A DNA stretch of 29,323 nucleotides from Chlamydomonas sphaeroides (lineage: Eukaryota > Chlorophyta > Chlorophyceae > Chlamydomonadales > Chlamydomonadaceae), in the NCBI GenBank assembly GCA_001662425.1, contig BDDC01001289.1, forward strand, positions 1 to 29,323, written 5' to 3'. This document shows, piece after piece, positions 1-9,746 of this stretch. Under the pieces are notes generated by a model. That model saw nothing but the letters and a program-made list of their open reading frames with translations. It made no database searches and had not been told where the DNA came from. Within the stretch, counting starts at the first letter, position 1. Every line of letters begins with the position of its first letter. A program made the translations under genes and the position numbers.

Positions 1-246
1 ACTGGCGTCATACTTGTGCCGTACGCCCACACCTACCTGCGGTAACCGCACCTGGGTCGGAGGCCGCAGTAAGTCCAGCTTCCAGCGTTCGTGGATGCTA
101 CAAAGCCAAGCTAGATCCACAGGGGACTGGCCGATGGCATAGCGTCGGGTACCCGCCGCAGGTAAAACGCTGGTCGCGCGTCGCGGCCAGCGGCGGCACT
201 GCCCGTCACGAGGCCTGGTCGCGCGCAAAAGCGCGGGGCGAGCACC
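1..246 (-). other. Outward-facing open frame in the left repeat, runs off the window
   Basis: On the minus strand one frame is open for 82 codons from after a TAA at 247-249 to the window edge. Its last 62 codons differ from the matching plus-strand frame at the right end at only about four residues (for example WKLDLL against WKLEVV). Upstream, the left copy carries an in-frame TAG and a 1-nt deletion relative to the right copy, so this side looks decayed. Near the edge, CAG followed by GTAGGT could be a splice donor. I do not recognise the peptide. It may be the end of a coding exon of a repeat family that continues outside the window, or simply a stop-poor GC-rich stretch. Confidence 0.3.
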
Positions 247-640
247 TTAAGAACCTGCTACCTCTTCGCGCTCCCGTTTGCCCAAGGATGACCTACGGCG
301 GTTGCACGCTCGCAGTTTGGCACGGCCCCGCAAGCTCCATCGACGTGAAGCTTTGGCGCCAGCGGCCGGTACCCACCCCTGATACTGTGATATGAGCAGC
401 GGCGTTCGCGTGGTGTACCAAGAAGCGCTGGTCAGCTGGATAGGGGCGCTGGTCGCTGGTCGCAGCTCCGCCATGCGGTTGCCGTCCTCAGCAACTGCCC
501 TCGTCCGCGCGCTCCCTAGGGGCCAGTATTTCGCTTGAGAGCGATGTAGGCATCACGTACGCGCATCACGCCGTGGTGGCAATGCCTTGCGCTTGGGCGA
601 TGTCCGGCTATCGGCTGTCTGGCGCTCAGCAAGGCGTCTC
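1..640. repeat. Left long terminal inverted repeat
   Basis: Reading from base 1 inward matches the reverse complement of the right end of the window base for base for the first 43 nt. Hand alignment in 60-nt steps then gives about 55/60, 60/60, 57/60, 53/60, 58/60, 51/60 and 44/60. Weaker colinear blocks continue to about 635; for example the block at 615-635 pairs with 28687-28706 at the same distance from the end. The outer 400 nt is about 93-94% identical and the inner part about 70%. The terminus begins ACTGGCGTCA. Copies of a CTGGTC(G/A) motif lie at about 170, 215, 429, 449 and 455, and several are conserved in the right copy. No target-site duplication can be seen because the window stops at the repeat tip. 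It could be a transposon terminus or one of two inverted copies of a dispersed repeat. Confidence 0.93.
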
Positions 641-1465
641 CCATGATTGTTGCTGGTTGTTATGCACACAGCATGTGGTGGCTAGTCCGAGGCGTGACAA
701 CGGCGATCGGTAAAAGCGGCATGGTTGAGATATGCGAGGTTTGCGTCGCACGACTGGCGCAGCGTAAAACGAGGTTGCACGCAGTCGGAGCAGCGGCATG
801 TGGAGTGCATCGGGTGCGGGTGGAAGGTGGACATTGCGTGGATCCGACCTCTCGGCGGACCCTCTCGCGGCTGTCCCGAGCACCACCCAGGGTGCATGAC
901 GATCAGCAGGGGATCCCGACGATCAGCGTGTTGACGTCAAAGGATCAACATCCAGCAACGTCCGATCAGCCGTTCATGTCGGACCTGCCTGCCGGTCAAC
1001 CAACGACCCGTCCCGCACCCCCTCGCTCGACGTGTCCGTTTCCCCCTGGTCCGTTCTTCTCCGCCACCCATGGGCGCAGGAGCGTATGTTGTTGACCAGC
1101 CAACAAGTGGTCTGCAAGGGTCTGCTTGAATACAAAATGTTGTCTTGCTCACTGGAAGCTTTGCTGTGCAACCTGCCTGGCCGGACCATTTGCCGTTCAA
1201 AGCGGACGCATGCCACGGCACCACCAAGCGGACGTATGCCACAGCACCACCACGCAGGCACGCCGGCTTCAGAGTGCGCTTCTGCGCTACACCCGACAAA
1301 GGCGCAACGTGCTGAAGCTTCTCGTGTGTGAGCAGATGACGCAACAATTGACGACTCGTCTTGTCAGGCCTAGGCTGTGCGCCGGCTGCCCGCCACCCTG
1401 TTAGCCTAACCGTTATTCGTCGCAAGGCCTTGAGGCAACACATTCAGGTCAACATGCGCGCCTTG
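641..1465. other. Gene-poor spacer between left repeat and protease gene
   Basis: This stretch is less GC-rich than the rest of the window. It holds overlapping open frames on both strands (up to about 168 codons), but none shows a family resemblance, a supported start or splice sites that extend it, so I call no gene. A short tandem duplication at 1201-1252 is the only structure seen. Confidence 0.5.
1201..1252. repeat. Two-copy 26-bp tandem duplication
   Basis: Bases 1201-1226 and 1227-1252 are the same 26-bp unit (AGCGGACG start, CACCACCA end) with two substitutions. It lies in non-coding spacer. No function is apparent. Confidence 0.85.
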
Positions 1466-1470
1466 TTACA
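1466..1470 (-). terminator. TGTAA polyadenylation signal, protease gene
   Basis: The minus strand reads TGTAA at 1470-1466, about 275 nt past the protease stop codon. TGTAA is the standard nuclear polyadenylation signal in Chlamydomonas and its relatives, and the distance suits a volvocine 3' UTR. Cleavage would be expected some 10-20 nt further on, near 1450. Confidence 0.6.
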
Positions 1471-1743
1471 GTCGCCTATTGTCCGTGCCCGTCCTTGACC
1501 TCCGGAATGCCGTACTGTACAATCGTGACGTAGGGGCCCCACTTCACAGCCCATGGCGCCTACCGCATGCAGCTATCCAGCCCCCATTCCATCCCCGTCG
1601 CAGGAGGAATCCTGTTGTCGCCCCCATCCTGCTTTCACTTCCCTGCGTTTATCCATTCGTGTCCTGCGCACCTCATCCTGCCAACTTGCAACGCCACACG
1701 TGCAAAACGCGCCCCTGCGCACCAGCCCGCATCGCCTACCGCC

Positions 1744-4700
1744 TCACAGCTTGGCGGTGGCGCGCGCCGAGGCCGAGGCGGGCGCGGATCCCTCGCCACC
1801 CACCGCCACCGCCTCGTCGCCGCCCACAACCTCGCTGTCCGCCATGGAGGGCTGCCGTACAGCCGCCAGGTCGGGCGGGAGCAGCAACGGCTCGGTCATC
1901 AGGCCCTCCGAGGCGGCGGAGGGGATGCAGTTGGTGCGCAGGATGTCGTGCGTGGCGGCCTGACGCGGGCGAGGGCGAGGCAGCAGGGTGAGCTTGGCTC
2001 CATCTCGCTGGGCACGTCGCCGTGGCCGCTCTCATGATAGTCCTGCCCTTTAGCCTAGAGGCGTTTCCACCCCCCCAAAACAGGAAGTGCTGTCTGTCCT
2101 GCCCCGCAGCCGCACCGCTCACCTTGCCCTTGGCGCGGTGCAGCACCACGACGCGCTGCGCGGGCAGGCGGGTGCGGAGGGGGGAGGGAGGGAGGCCGGT
2201 CACACAAGAGCCGGGCCGGACCCAAGCCAGCCGCAGCTACAACCTACCTGCCAACCCCAGGCCCGCCGCGTACCCCGAGCTCGCCACTTCCCGCCCGGCC
2301 CCTCGTGCAGCCCCCCGCCCACCTTCCACTCCAGCTGGAAGGTGATGTAGTCGGTGGCCGCCTCCTCCACCAGCGCCGCCAGGTGCTGCAGGTTGTGCAC
2401 CTTGACGCCATTGACCGAGTAGACCTGCAGGTTCCCAAGGTCCTGGAAGCCCTGGTTCACGTCGCTGGACAGCACCTGCGCAGCGGCCAAGCGGAGAAGG
2501 GGAGGGCAGGGGAGCAGGGTAGTTTAGGTGGTGGGGGCGGGGCAGGGGGGGGTCAAGGAAAAATGGACTGAGGCGAAAGCAAGCGGACAAAAGGCAAGCT
2601 GGGGCCGGACGACCCCGCCGGCGGATACCGACTAAGGCCTTGGTGTTACCCCTCCGCTGACATTACCCCACCGCCCCATCCCTCCTTCGTTCCTGCCTCA
2701 ACCCACGCGCGCACCTTGCTGAGCAGCACCACCTCCTGGCCCTCGGCCTCCTTGCTGCCGGAGAAGTAGCGGTCGCAGAGCTTGATGGGCGCCTTTGTGC
2801 TCCAGTCGGCGCCGTACTGGTGGCGCATGTAGAAGTTGGTCAGCCGCGTGAACACCAGGCCGGCGAAGATGTAGTAGCTGCAAGAGGGGGGGGGGACGGC
2901 AGGGAAGGAGCGCAGGTGCGTGGCATCAATACGCGCAAGAGCGCAGCACGGACCGGTCGCGTGGCTAGGATCGGCGCGGCTGTTGAGATGCTGTCTCTTG
3001 CTGCCCAGTCCGCCCATGGCTGCAGCGGCCACCTCCACACACTAAAAACTTCCCCACAGCGCGGGTCGTGCTTACTATATGTTACCTATTTGTGAACACA
3101 CAAACCAATCTACCCCACCACCTCACACTGGAACACACAAAGTCGCGGTCGGGCGCTCACCGCGGCTTGACGTCGTGGCAGTGCGGCGGCACCAGGTGCT
3201 TGGGCACACGGACCTGCACGTCCAGCGTCATGGCTGCGCCGTCGCGCCAGATGCCGACCTGGGGTGGCGGGGAATGGCGGGGAATGGCGGTGGGCAGGTC
3301 AGGTAAATTGTACAATCTTAAGGGCGCTGCTGTGCATCTGGTTGTCGTGGCGGAGCCCAGTACCCGGCTGTGCCGCCCTGTCTCCCTGATGCCGCACCTT
3401 CATGCTGTCACCATCGTAGGCCATTGACGGCAGGTGGCGGAAGTCGATGCGCACGGACTGGCCGGGGTACAGCGAGGTGCCGTCATCGGCGACGGCGTGG
3501 CCGTCGAGGCTGGTCAGCACGTCGCCGGGGCGCAGCACCTGGGGGCGGGTGGGAGGCGAGAATTCAGAGATAATGGGCATGGGCTTAGGTTGTGAAATGT
3601 CACAGGTGCACAGGTGCACGGCGCCATCAGCCCCCCCGGGGCCGCACCTTGCTGGCGTGGAAGGTGGGCTCGGTGGCGGTGATGTAGACGCCCGTGGCGC
3701 CCGGGCTCATGCCAAGCGACAGCTTCATGTCGGCGCTCTCCAGCGACTGCCACGAGATCCCCAGCTCGGGGAAGCCTGGCGGACAGGGGGCAGGGAGAGA
3801 GGCAGGCTCGGACGGGGGGGGGCTTCGGCTTCCTGTGTCGCGCAAATCCCCGTCCAAGGCCCCGGGCCCCGGCCCCCAGCGGTTCCGAGACCCCACCTTG
3901 AAAGGCCCCCGCCCCGAGCCTAAGCGCAGCACCCTGTGGCGGCTTACCTGTGTACTTGCCGGCGTGGCGCGCCAGGTCGTTCAGGAAGTGGGTCACCACG
4001 GGCACCGGGATCACGTAGCCGGTGTTCTCCGCGCCGATAAGGCTCTGGAAGGCAATGCCTGCCACCTTGTCGCCCAGCAGCACGGGGCCGCCGCTGTTGC
4101 CGCTGCGGGGCGAGGAGGCAGGGTGGGAGGCAGGGCAGGGCAGGGCAGGGCAGGGCAGGGAGAAGCCGGGCTGGGACAAGTCCGTGCGCAAGCGGGGTCC
4201 TGGACGGAATGGACGGGCCGGCTGATGGAGCCGCGCCTAGCACCACATCCACAAACGCCTCGACCACAGCACGCGTTGATGGACGCGTCCGTCACACTTT
4301 GCAGCCACGGCCACACACCCCCCCCACCGCCACACGGCCCACCCCGCACCGCATCCCGCACCTGTTGATGGGCGCGTCCGTCTGCGTGGTGAGCAGCGCG
4401 CAGCGGCCATGGCTGTACTGCTGGCGGTCCAGGCGGCTGACGACGCCCTTGGTGACGCACACGTTGTCGCCGCCCTGAGGGAAGCCCACCACCGTAACGC
4501 TGTCCTGCATGGAGGGCAGCACGCCCACCTCCAGCGCCTCCACGCCGCCGTCGCCCTCCCAGAACTGCGGCATCAGGGAGGGGATGCGGACGGCGAGGCA
4601 GCGCGGGAGTGGTCACGCGGGGGTGAGGGACAGCGTCGACGAGCAGCGTAAGGTGCTGGCGGCTGTCACACACGCCCTCCGCAGACCCATATTGCCGTCA

Positions 4701-5929
4701 TAGATACTTGCCGAAGTAAACTCCCTCGCGTGCCCTTGATCAGCCATGACCCCACCCCGGGCCCCCGCGGTCTTGCCTCGTCGCAGTCGACGGTGAGCAT
4801 GGCGATGTCGCACTCGTGGCCCACCGCCAGCACGCGGGCGGGGAACTTGCGGGCGTTGCCGTGCTTGCGCAGCATCACCTACAGCAAGGGTGGGGCAAGG
4901 GAGGACGAGGCAACGGGGTCGAGCGCGTGGAGAAGGCCACAGGGCAGCCCGGGCTTTCGATAAGATCACTGTGCGGCAGGCAGGCAGGGGACCGGCGAGC
5001 CGAGCGGCAGGCAGGGATCGCACCTGCACGGCGTTGGCGACAGCGTGCGCGTTGGTGAGGATGCGGCGCGACTCGAGCGGCGCCACCACGAAGCCGCTGG
5101 CGGTGGACTTGGTCTGCGACATCATCTGCCACGGCAGCGCGTAGTTGGGGCTGCGGGGGAAGGCAGGCGAGGGGACGGAGAGGTGAGGGAAGAGGGGTTG
5201 AGCGGCTGAGGCAACGGCAGCGCTGAGGCACCGACCCACATGAACCACGACCTCTCCTGGCCTCCTGGCCTAGCGCCGGCTCGGAGGCCCCGGCACCTGA
5301 CACCCGCCGCCCGACCCACATCATCCAGGACCCAAACCCCCCCTGCCCCGGGCTCCAGCCCCGGCGCACCTGGCGCTGGTGCAGAAGATCTTGACCACGC
5401 TCTTGAGCGCCTTGGCCAGGCTGGCGGCGGCGCTGGCAGACACGCCGTTGCCGCTGTCAGCCGCCAGCGCGGCGCCCTTCAGCGGCGCCTCGCAGCGCGG
5501 CGCCGGCGGCATGGGCAGCTCGCCGGGCAGCAGGTCGGACGTGGCGGTGCTGCGGTCCAGCTCGGCAAAGGACTCGCTGCGCAGGCGCTTGCTGGGGCTG
5601 GGCGGCGGCATGGCGAGGCCGTGGCTGGGGCAGGCGGTGGCGGGGGAGGAGGCGGAGGCATGACGCGGGGGAGTCGTGGCTGCCATGCTTGCGGTCAGGT
5701 CGTGGGCTGGGTCGTCAGGCGAGAAGCGCCAGTCGGAGAAGTCGGAGGGCGAGCTTGCGCGTAGAACGGCGGAGGAGCAGAGTTGGCGGACGGTGTTGGC
5801 GATGGATGACGTTGGTCGGCGCGGCAGCAGCAGCGGGGAGACGAGGCGGGCGGCCGCGCAGGCGAGGGCTCTCGCAGCGGGCGCTGCGGCGCAAGAGGCG
5901 CGCAGGGCGGTGGAGTTAGGGCCGAGCAT
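1744..5929 (-). CDS. DEG: Deg/HtrA-family serine protease, DEG9/DEG10-like, 12 exons
   Basis: Minus-strand exons: 5929-5370, 5150-5024, 4878-4777, 4564-4362, 4102-3948, 3775-3648, 3538-3398, 3258-3161, 2877-2715, 2475-2323, 2155-2123 and 1959-1744. All junction phases agree, giving 692 residues. ATP-independent Deg proteases degrade damaged proteins in plant organelles and nucleus. The triad is complete: His222 in LTNAH, Asp253 in ECDIA and Ser334 in GNSGGP. A PDZ-like region follows (about 380-450, with RPGDVLTSLDG), then the C-terminal domain typical of plant DEG2/9/10. INSGNSGGP, GIAFQSL and KYTGFP favour DEG9, while GDKVAG and NTGYVIP with PVV also recall DEG10. The first 60 residues are Ala/Arg/Ser-rich and almost free of acidic residues, so a mitochondrial or plastid presequence is likely (inferred). 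The C-terminal 40 residues are a low-complexity tail. Intron 3 has a GC donor. No frameshift or premature stop was found. Confidence 0.92.
4131..4161. repeat. GGCAG pentanucleotide repeat in protease intron 4
   Basis: About six tandem copies of a 5-bp GGCAG unit lie inside the intron between the exon ending at 4362 and the exon starting at 4102. This is a simple intronic microsatellite and a likely site of length polymorphism. Confidence 0.8.
4565..4776 (-). other. GC-AG intron in the protease gene
   Basis: The donor on the minus strand reads GAG then GCAAGA, so the intron starts with GC instead of GT. The acceptor is ATGCCGCAG followed by TTCTGG. This junction gives the conserved DEFWEG stretch of plant DEG9, and no GT nearby would do so. 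GC-AG introns are a known minor class. Confidence 0.8.
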
Positions 5930-6533
5930 GGCGTTGCGCCGGGGGTCGCGGGCCGCGGTGGGCCGATAGGATAGCGCTGATCACGCGCGGCAGTGCTGGA
6001 GGTCGCGGCAGCAGCAGCAGCAGCAGCTACAGCTACAGCGGCAGCAGCGGGCTACGCGAGCTGGGCAAGGCGTAGCTAGCAGCCGCAAGGCGCGCCGAGG
6101 AAGAGCTCAATAAATACCTTATAGGGGCTCACGAGGCTGAGAGAGGTCACGAAGCGCACAGCGGCGCGAGCTGCTGCTGTCTGTGTGTGCGGCGGCGGCC
6201 AGGGGCTAGCAAAACAGAGCCCGCGGCGCGGACTTTACCCCCCGCCGCGCGATGGGCGCCAAGATGGTGCCGTATCAATCCCCGTCCGCATGCTGCCCAA
6301 TCCCCCTCGCCCCCTCACCGCGAGCAGCCGTTTGCAAGAGCTGAGCTCCAGCGCTTGCGCCAGACGCAGCAGCCCCGGTGCGCAGTTGGCGGGTGCGATT
6401 GCGTGACTCCGCGTAAGTGCTTGAAGCGCGCTTGAACGCCAAGTGATCGGCGGCCGCGAGAAGCCTTCCTTCCCGCCAGCGCACGCCCTCCGAGCAGCAG
6501 GGGCCTATACACCTTGGCCCAACATTCCGGCCG
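5930..6533. other. Protease 5' UTR and promoter, and spacer to the carrier 3' end
   Basis: This stretch holds the 5' leader and core promoter of the minus-strand protease gene and the spacer down to the polyadenylation signal of the carrier gene. It includes a CAG/CTA-rich short repeat at about 6010-6050. I see no coding region; the open frames here have no resemblance or context. Confidence 0.6.
6117..6124 (-). promoter_or_regulatory. TATA-like element of the protease gene
   Basis: The minus strand reads CTATAAGG at 6124-6117 with TTTATTG just downstream, in otherwise GC-rich DNA and about 190 nt upstream of the ATG at 5929. A start site about 30 nt downstream would leave a 5' UTR of roughly 155 nt. 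Confidence 0.5.
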
Positions 6534-6538
6534 TTACA
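6534..6538 (-). terminator. TGTAA polyadenylation signal, carrier gene
   Basis: The minus strand reads TGTAA at 6538-6534, about 466 nt past the carrier stop codon. It is the first such motif I see after the stop, so the 3' UTR would be nearly 0.5 kb. Confidence 0.5.
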
Positions 6539-6900
6539 CGGGGTTCGCCCACCGAGCTTCCTGCCCGCGGCGCCCTGCGCTCCTCGTCCTCGCTCCATGC
6601 CGCCAGAGGCTCCCAGACGGCATGCTCAACCTTTGCACACAGCCTTTCTTCGCTAAGCCGCGTGCAGCACATACACGTGCGCAGCCCGACTGCTGCGCCG
6701 TGCGACTGGGAGGGACTGGGCGCCGCGGCCATCCCTTGCTGCCGTCCTTAGGACCTGCCACCGCTGCTCGGATCGCCTGCCCCGCAGCCACGTCCTCCGC
6801 GGCCCTACGCCTGCACACCTGGCACCGCCGACCTACCCGCCCCACGGCTCATCAGACATCGCTCCCTATCCTCCCCACACCAAGCTGCCGTCGGGGCCTC

Positions 6901-7006
6901 CCGGCTGCCCGTCTCCCCCCGCTCCTCTCATCTGCCCGTCTCCCCCGCTCCTCGCGGCTGCCTGTCTCCCCCCCTCCTCGCGGCTGCCCGTCTCCGCCGC
7001 TGCTCA
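6901..7006. repeat. Imperfect 26-27 bp tandem repeat over the carrier stop codon
   Basis: Four degenerate units of about 26-27 bp (core CTGCCCGTCTCC and CTCCTCGCGG) run from 6901 into the carrier stop codon at 7004-7006. Most of the array is in the 3' UTR; the last unit reaches the stop. Confidence 0.75.
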
Positions 7007-9342
7007 CGAATCCTTGGCGCAGACCCGCTTCAGGTACTCGTACACTGACACCATGCAGGTGCCCCACAACGAGGCGTTGAGCATGCGGGGTAGCGCGCCC
7101 CGCAGGAAGCCGCGCGGGCCGTCCTCGCGCAGGATCTGGCGCGCCACGTCGCTGAACGAGGGCGTGGCGCCGTCGTGCTTGTAGGAGACCTGGATGCGGG
7201 TCTGGGGTAGAAAACGGGAGGAGGGGACGAGGGAAAGTCAGGGCGCCAGGCGTTGTGGGCGCTGGGGCGTGGAGCCACGCGGTCGGAGCCGCTGCAGCGC
7301 CGCCTGCCGCCCCACCTTCGCCGCCTGCCCTACCGCCGCCCAGGCACGGAGCAGCGCTCCCTCGCGGCTGCCGCCCCCGCCCGCTGCCCAGCTGGCCCCA
7401 CACCTCCCGCCCACCTTGATGCCCAGCCCTCCATCCGGCCCTCTGCCCAACCCTCCCGCCACCTGCGCCCCTGCCCGCCCCACCTTGATCAGGTCCAGCG
7501 GCGTCGTCACGACGCTGCTGGTGCACCCAGCCAGCACCGACGACGTCGTCTGCACGCCCACCACCGCCCCCGTCGACAGCCTCCCGACGCCCCCGTTCCC
7601 GACGCCCTCCGCGCCCCCTGACCCGGGCTCGCCGTCCGGCAACACCAGGGCCCAGATGAGCTTCTGGTACGTGCCGTACGCCCCCCACCACACGGCGCTG
7701 GAGGGCACGAATGTGGCTACGCTGGCGCCAAAGCCGCGGTACAACCCGGCGACGCCCTCCTCGCGCAGGATGAGCCGGACCATGGCCAGCGCGCCGATGC
7801 GCCGCGCCGCCGCGGCTGAGGACGCGGACGTGGAGGCGGTCGGCGCGGCGGCGGTTGACACCGGCCGACCCGAGGTGGAGGCGCCGCCGCTGGTCCGGTC
7901 GGGCACCGCGTGCGCCGCAGCGGGCGAGGGCGAGGCGGAGGCCCCGGCTGGCGCCGAGCTCGCGGATGGGCCTGGAGCTGCTGACGAGGTAGGGGCGGGG
8001 CCAGGGCCCGAGGCTGCTGCCGGCGCCGAGGCGGACGCCGTGGCCGAGGCGGAGGCGGGCGCGCGGCGGTGCTGGTGCCGCGCCACCACGGTCTCGTCGC
8101 CGTGCACCATCTGCTTCTGGCTGATGACGTCGATGGGCACCGTGACGCTCTGCGTGGCGAGCGACGCCAGCGCGCCGCCGAAGAAGTTGGACACGCCCGC
8201 CACGGCGGGGCCGGTGAGGCCCACGCCCTGCACGCCCTTGGCCACCTCGCTCTTGGTCCACTCCAGCATGGTCAGGTAGACCTGCGGTTGGCGGTGGTTG
8301 GCGGCGGTTGTGGCAACGGTTGATTGGTCGAGCGGGGAGCGGAGGGGGGCAGGGCCGTGGCAGGCCGTGGGAGCAGACGCGTGGCCTGGAGCAGGTCAGA
8401 CTGGAGCCCGGCCGCGGTGCCAGTCGACTGGTACTGCTCATGCGCGGTGGTTGACAGCGCGTCACTGCTCTTGGCAGAGCGTAAGGCAGGGTCAGGTCAG
8501 GGACGCCGGCGCGGCGAGGCGCTGTGTGAGCAGGTAAAGCACCCCGCACTGCGCAATGCGCGGGCGCGGAGCGCCCCGTGCAGGGATGGGTCGGGCCGGC
8601 CCGGTGGCCCATAATTGCCGGCCCCGTGCTCCGCATGGGGGCGGCGTCGGGCTGGCGGATGCTGCTCACCGCCCTGGCAGGGATCGTTCCAAAGATGACG
8701 GTGCCGAAGCCGCGGTAGAAGCCGGGCACGCCCTCACTGCGCATAATGGCGGACGCCGTCTGGCGGGCACCCTGAGGAGTCCGGACAGCGGAGCCGGGGG
8801 ATAGGGGATGCAGTCCAGTTGGCAGTATATCGTCTGCTTGGTGCTGTTCGGGTGTTGACTGAGCGGCCACGACGACAACCGAGCGCAGGCGCGGTGCGCC
8901 TGGCCTGTTTTGTGGTCACCTGGAAGCCACCGCTGATGCCCGGCAGCGTCATCTGCTTGGTTTTGATGACGGTGAGTGGGTACAGTATCGTTGTGACGCC
9001 CTGCAGGTCGACACGTGCGTGACGCCGTCAGGCTCCAGGCGCGGTGCGGGAGCAGCGGTGGGTGGGGAAGCGGCACGCGTGCCGACGGGCCCCCGCAGAA
9101 AGCACCTACCGAGAACATCCCGGCTCCATAGATGAAGAACTTGCGCTTGTCGAGCCTGGTGGTTGGCAAAAGATAGGGGCCTCTGAAACATGGAAGTTTG
9201 TGGCCGCAGCACAAGCACATCCGCATGGCACATTGGCACTTCCACTAAGCAACGACCTCCCCGGCTAGCAGCGCTACCCTCACACTATGACACGCACTCC
9301 AGCGTGCCCGCAGCACCTGTCCCAGTCGACCTCCTCCCCCAT
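7004..9342 (-). CDS. SLC25 mitochondrial carrier, SLC25A44-like, 6 exons
   Basis: Minus-strand exons: 9342-9317, 9155-9110, 9000-8920, 8771-8670, 8281-7484 and 7201-7004. Phases agree and give 416 residues. The very short first exon supplies MGEEVDWD and splices into LDKRKFF, a start shared by SLC25A44-type carriers. Three carrier repeats are visible with signature motifs at PLTVIK (32-37), PIDVIS (134-139) and PLDLIK (346-351). YRGFG follows the first and second repeats, and FLRGALPR the third. Such proteins are six-helix transporters of the inner mitochondrial membrane. Mammalian SLC25A44 carries branched-chain amino acids, but substrate cannot be read from this sequence. About 105 Ala/Ser/Pro-rich residues (about 150-265) are inserted in the loop between repeat-2 helices, and a shorter Gly-rich insert precedes the third motif, as is common in volvocine proteins. 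The second motif has Ser where a basic residue is usual, as in SLC25A44. Confidence 0.92.
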
Positions 9343-9746
9343 CGTAGGGCCGCTTCCACGCTTGATGCTCCGCCGCGCTGAGCTGTTGACCGCGTGCAAT
9401 TACTATGAAGCCGTCAAGATGTACTCGAGAGAAGTCAACACGCAGGGTGCAAGAACGGTCGGCGATTGAACTCGTGCGGCAAGGGCGGTGAGCGTATCTT
9501 GGTATTCCCGTTGGTGACCAAATAGTATGCTTGGATGTTGCGCAGCGGGTACTCAGAGGTGGTGCCAACCCACGGTGCCAACCCCATCCGGTTACCCGCC
9601 GAGCACGCGCGATCTGCACCCCGCGGCCCCCACGCCGCCACAGACACACCGATTTCCCACCCGCGACACCTACAGCCAGCATGACCCCCGAAACAGACTC
9701 CGCGCGCATGCGATAGGCCAGCACCCTCCGCAAGCCCAGCACCAGC
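9343..9746. promoter_or_regulatory. Divergent intergenic region between carrier and giant gene
   Basis: The 404 nt between two divergent start codons must contain both 5' leaders and both promoters. It is relatively AT-rich around 9395-9435 and 9500-9535. I see no strong TATA box on either strand. A shared bidirectional promoter is an inference from spacing and orientation. Confidence 0.5.

Noticed and set aside
643..1443. Open frames of 150 (plus) and 168 (minus) codons in the left spacer
   Set aside because: No recognisable domain, no splice structure and composition typical of chance frames; they overlap each other on opposite strands.
2101..2155. A possible GC donor in the penultimate protease exon
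   Set aside because: Rechecking the acceptor at 1960-1961 showed that the ordinary GTGAGC donor is already in phase and reproduces the conserved THDILRTNCIP sequence.
6852..8870. A 672-codon minus-strand frame across the carrier region
   Set aside because: It is out of frame with the carrier signature motifs and reads through introns; the spliced 416-residue model explains the conserved motifs.
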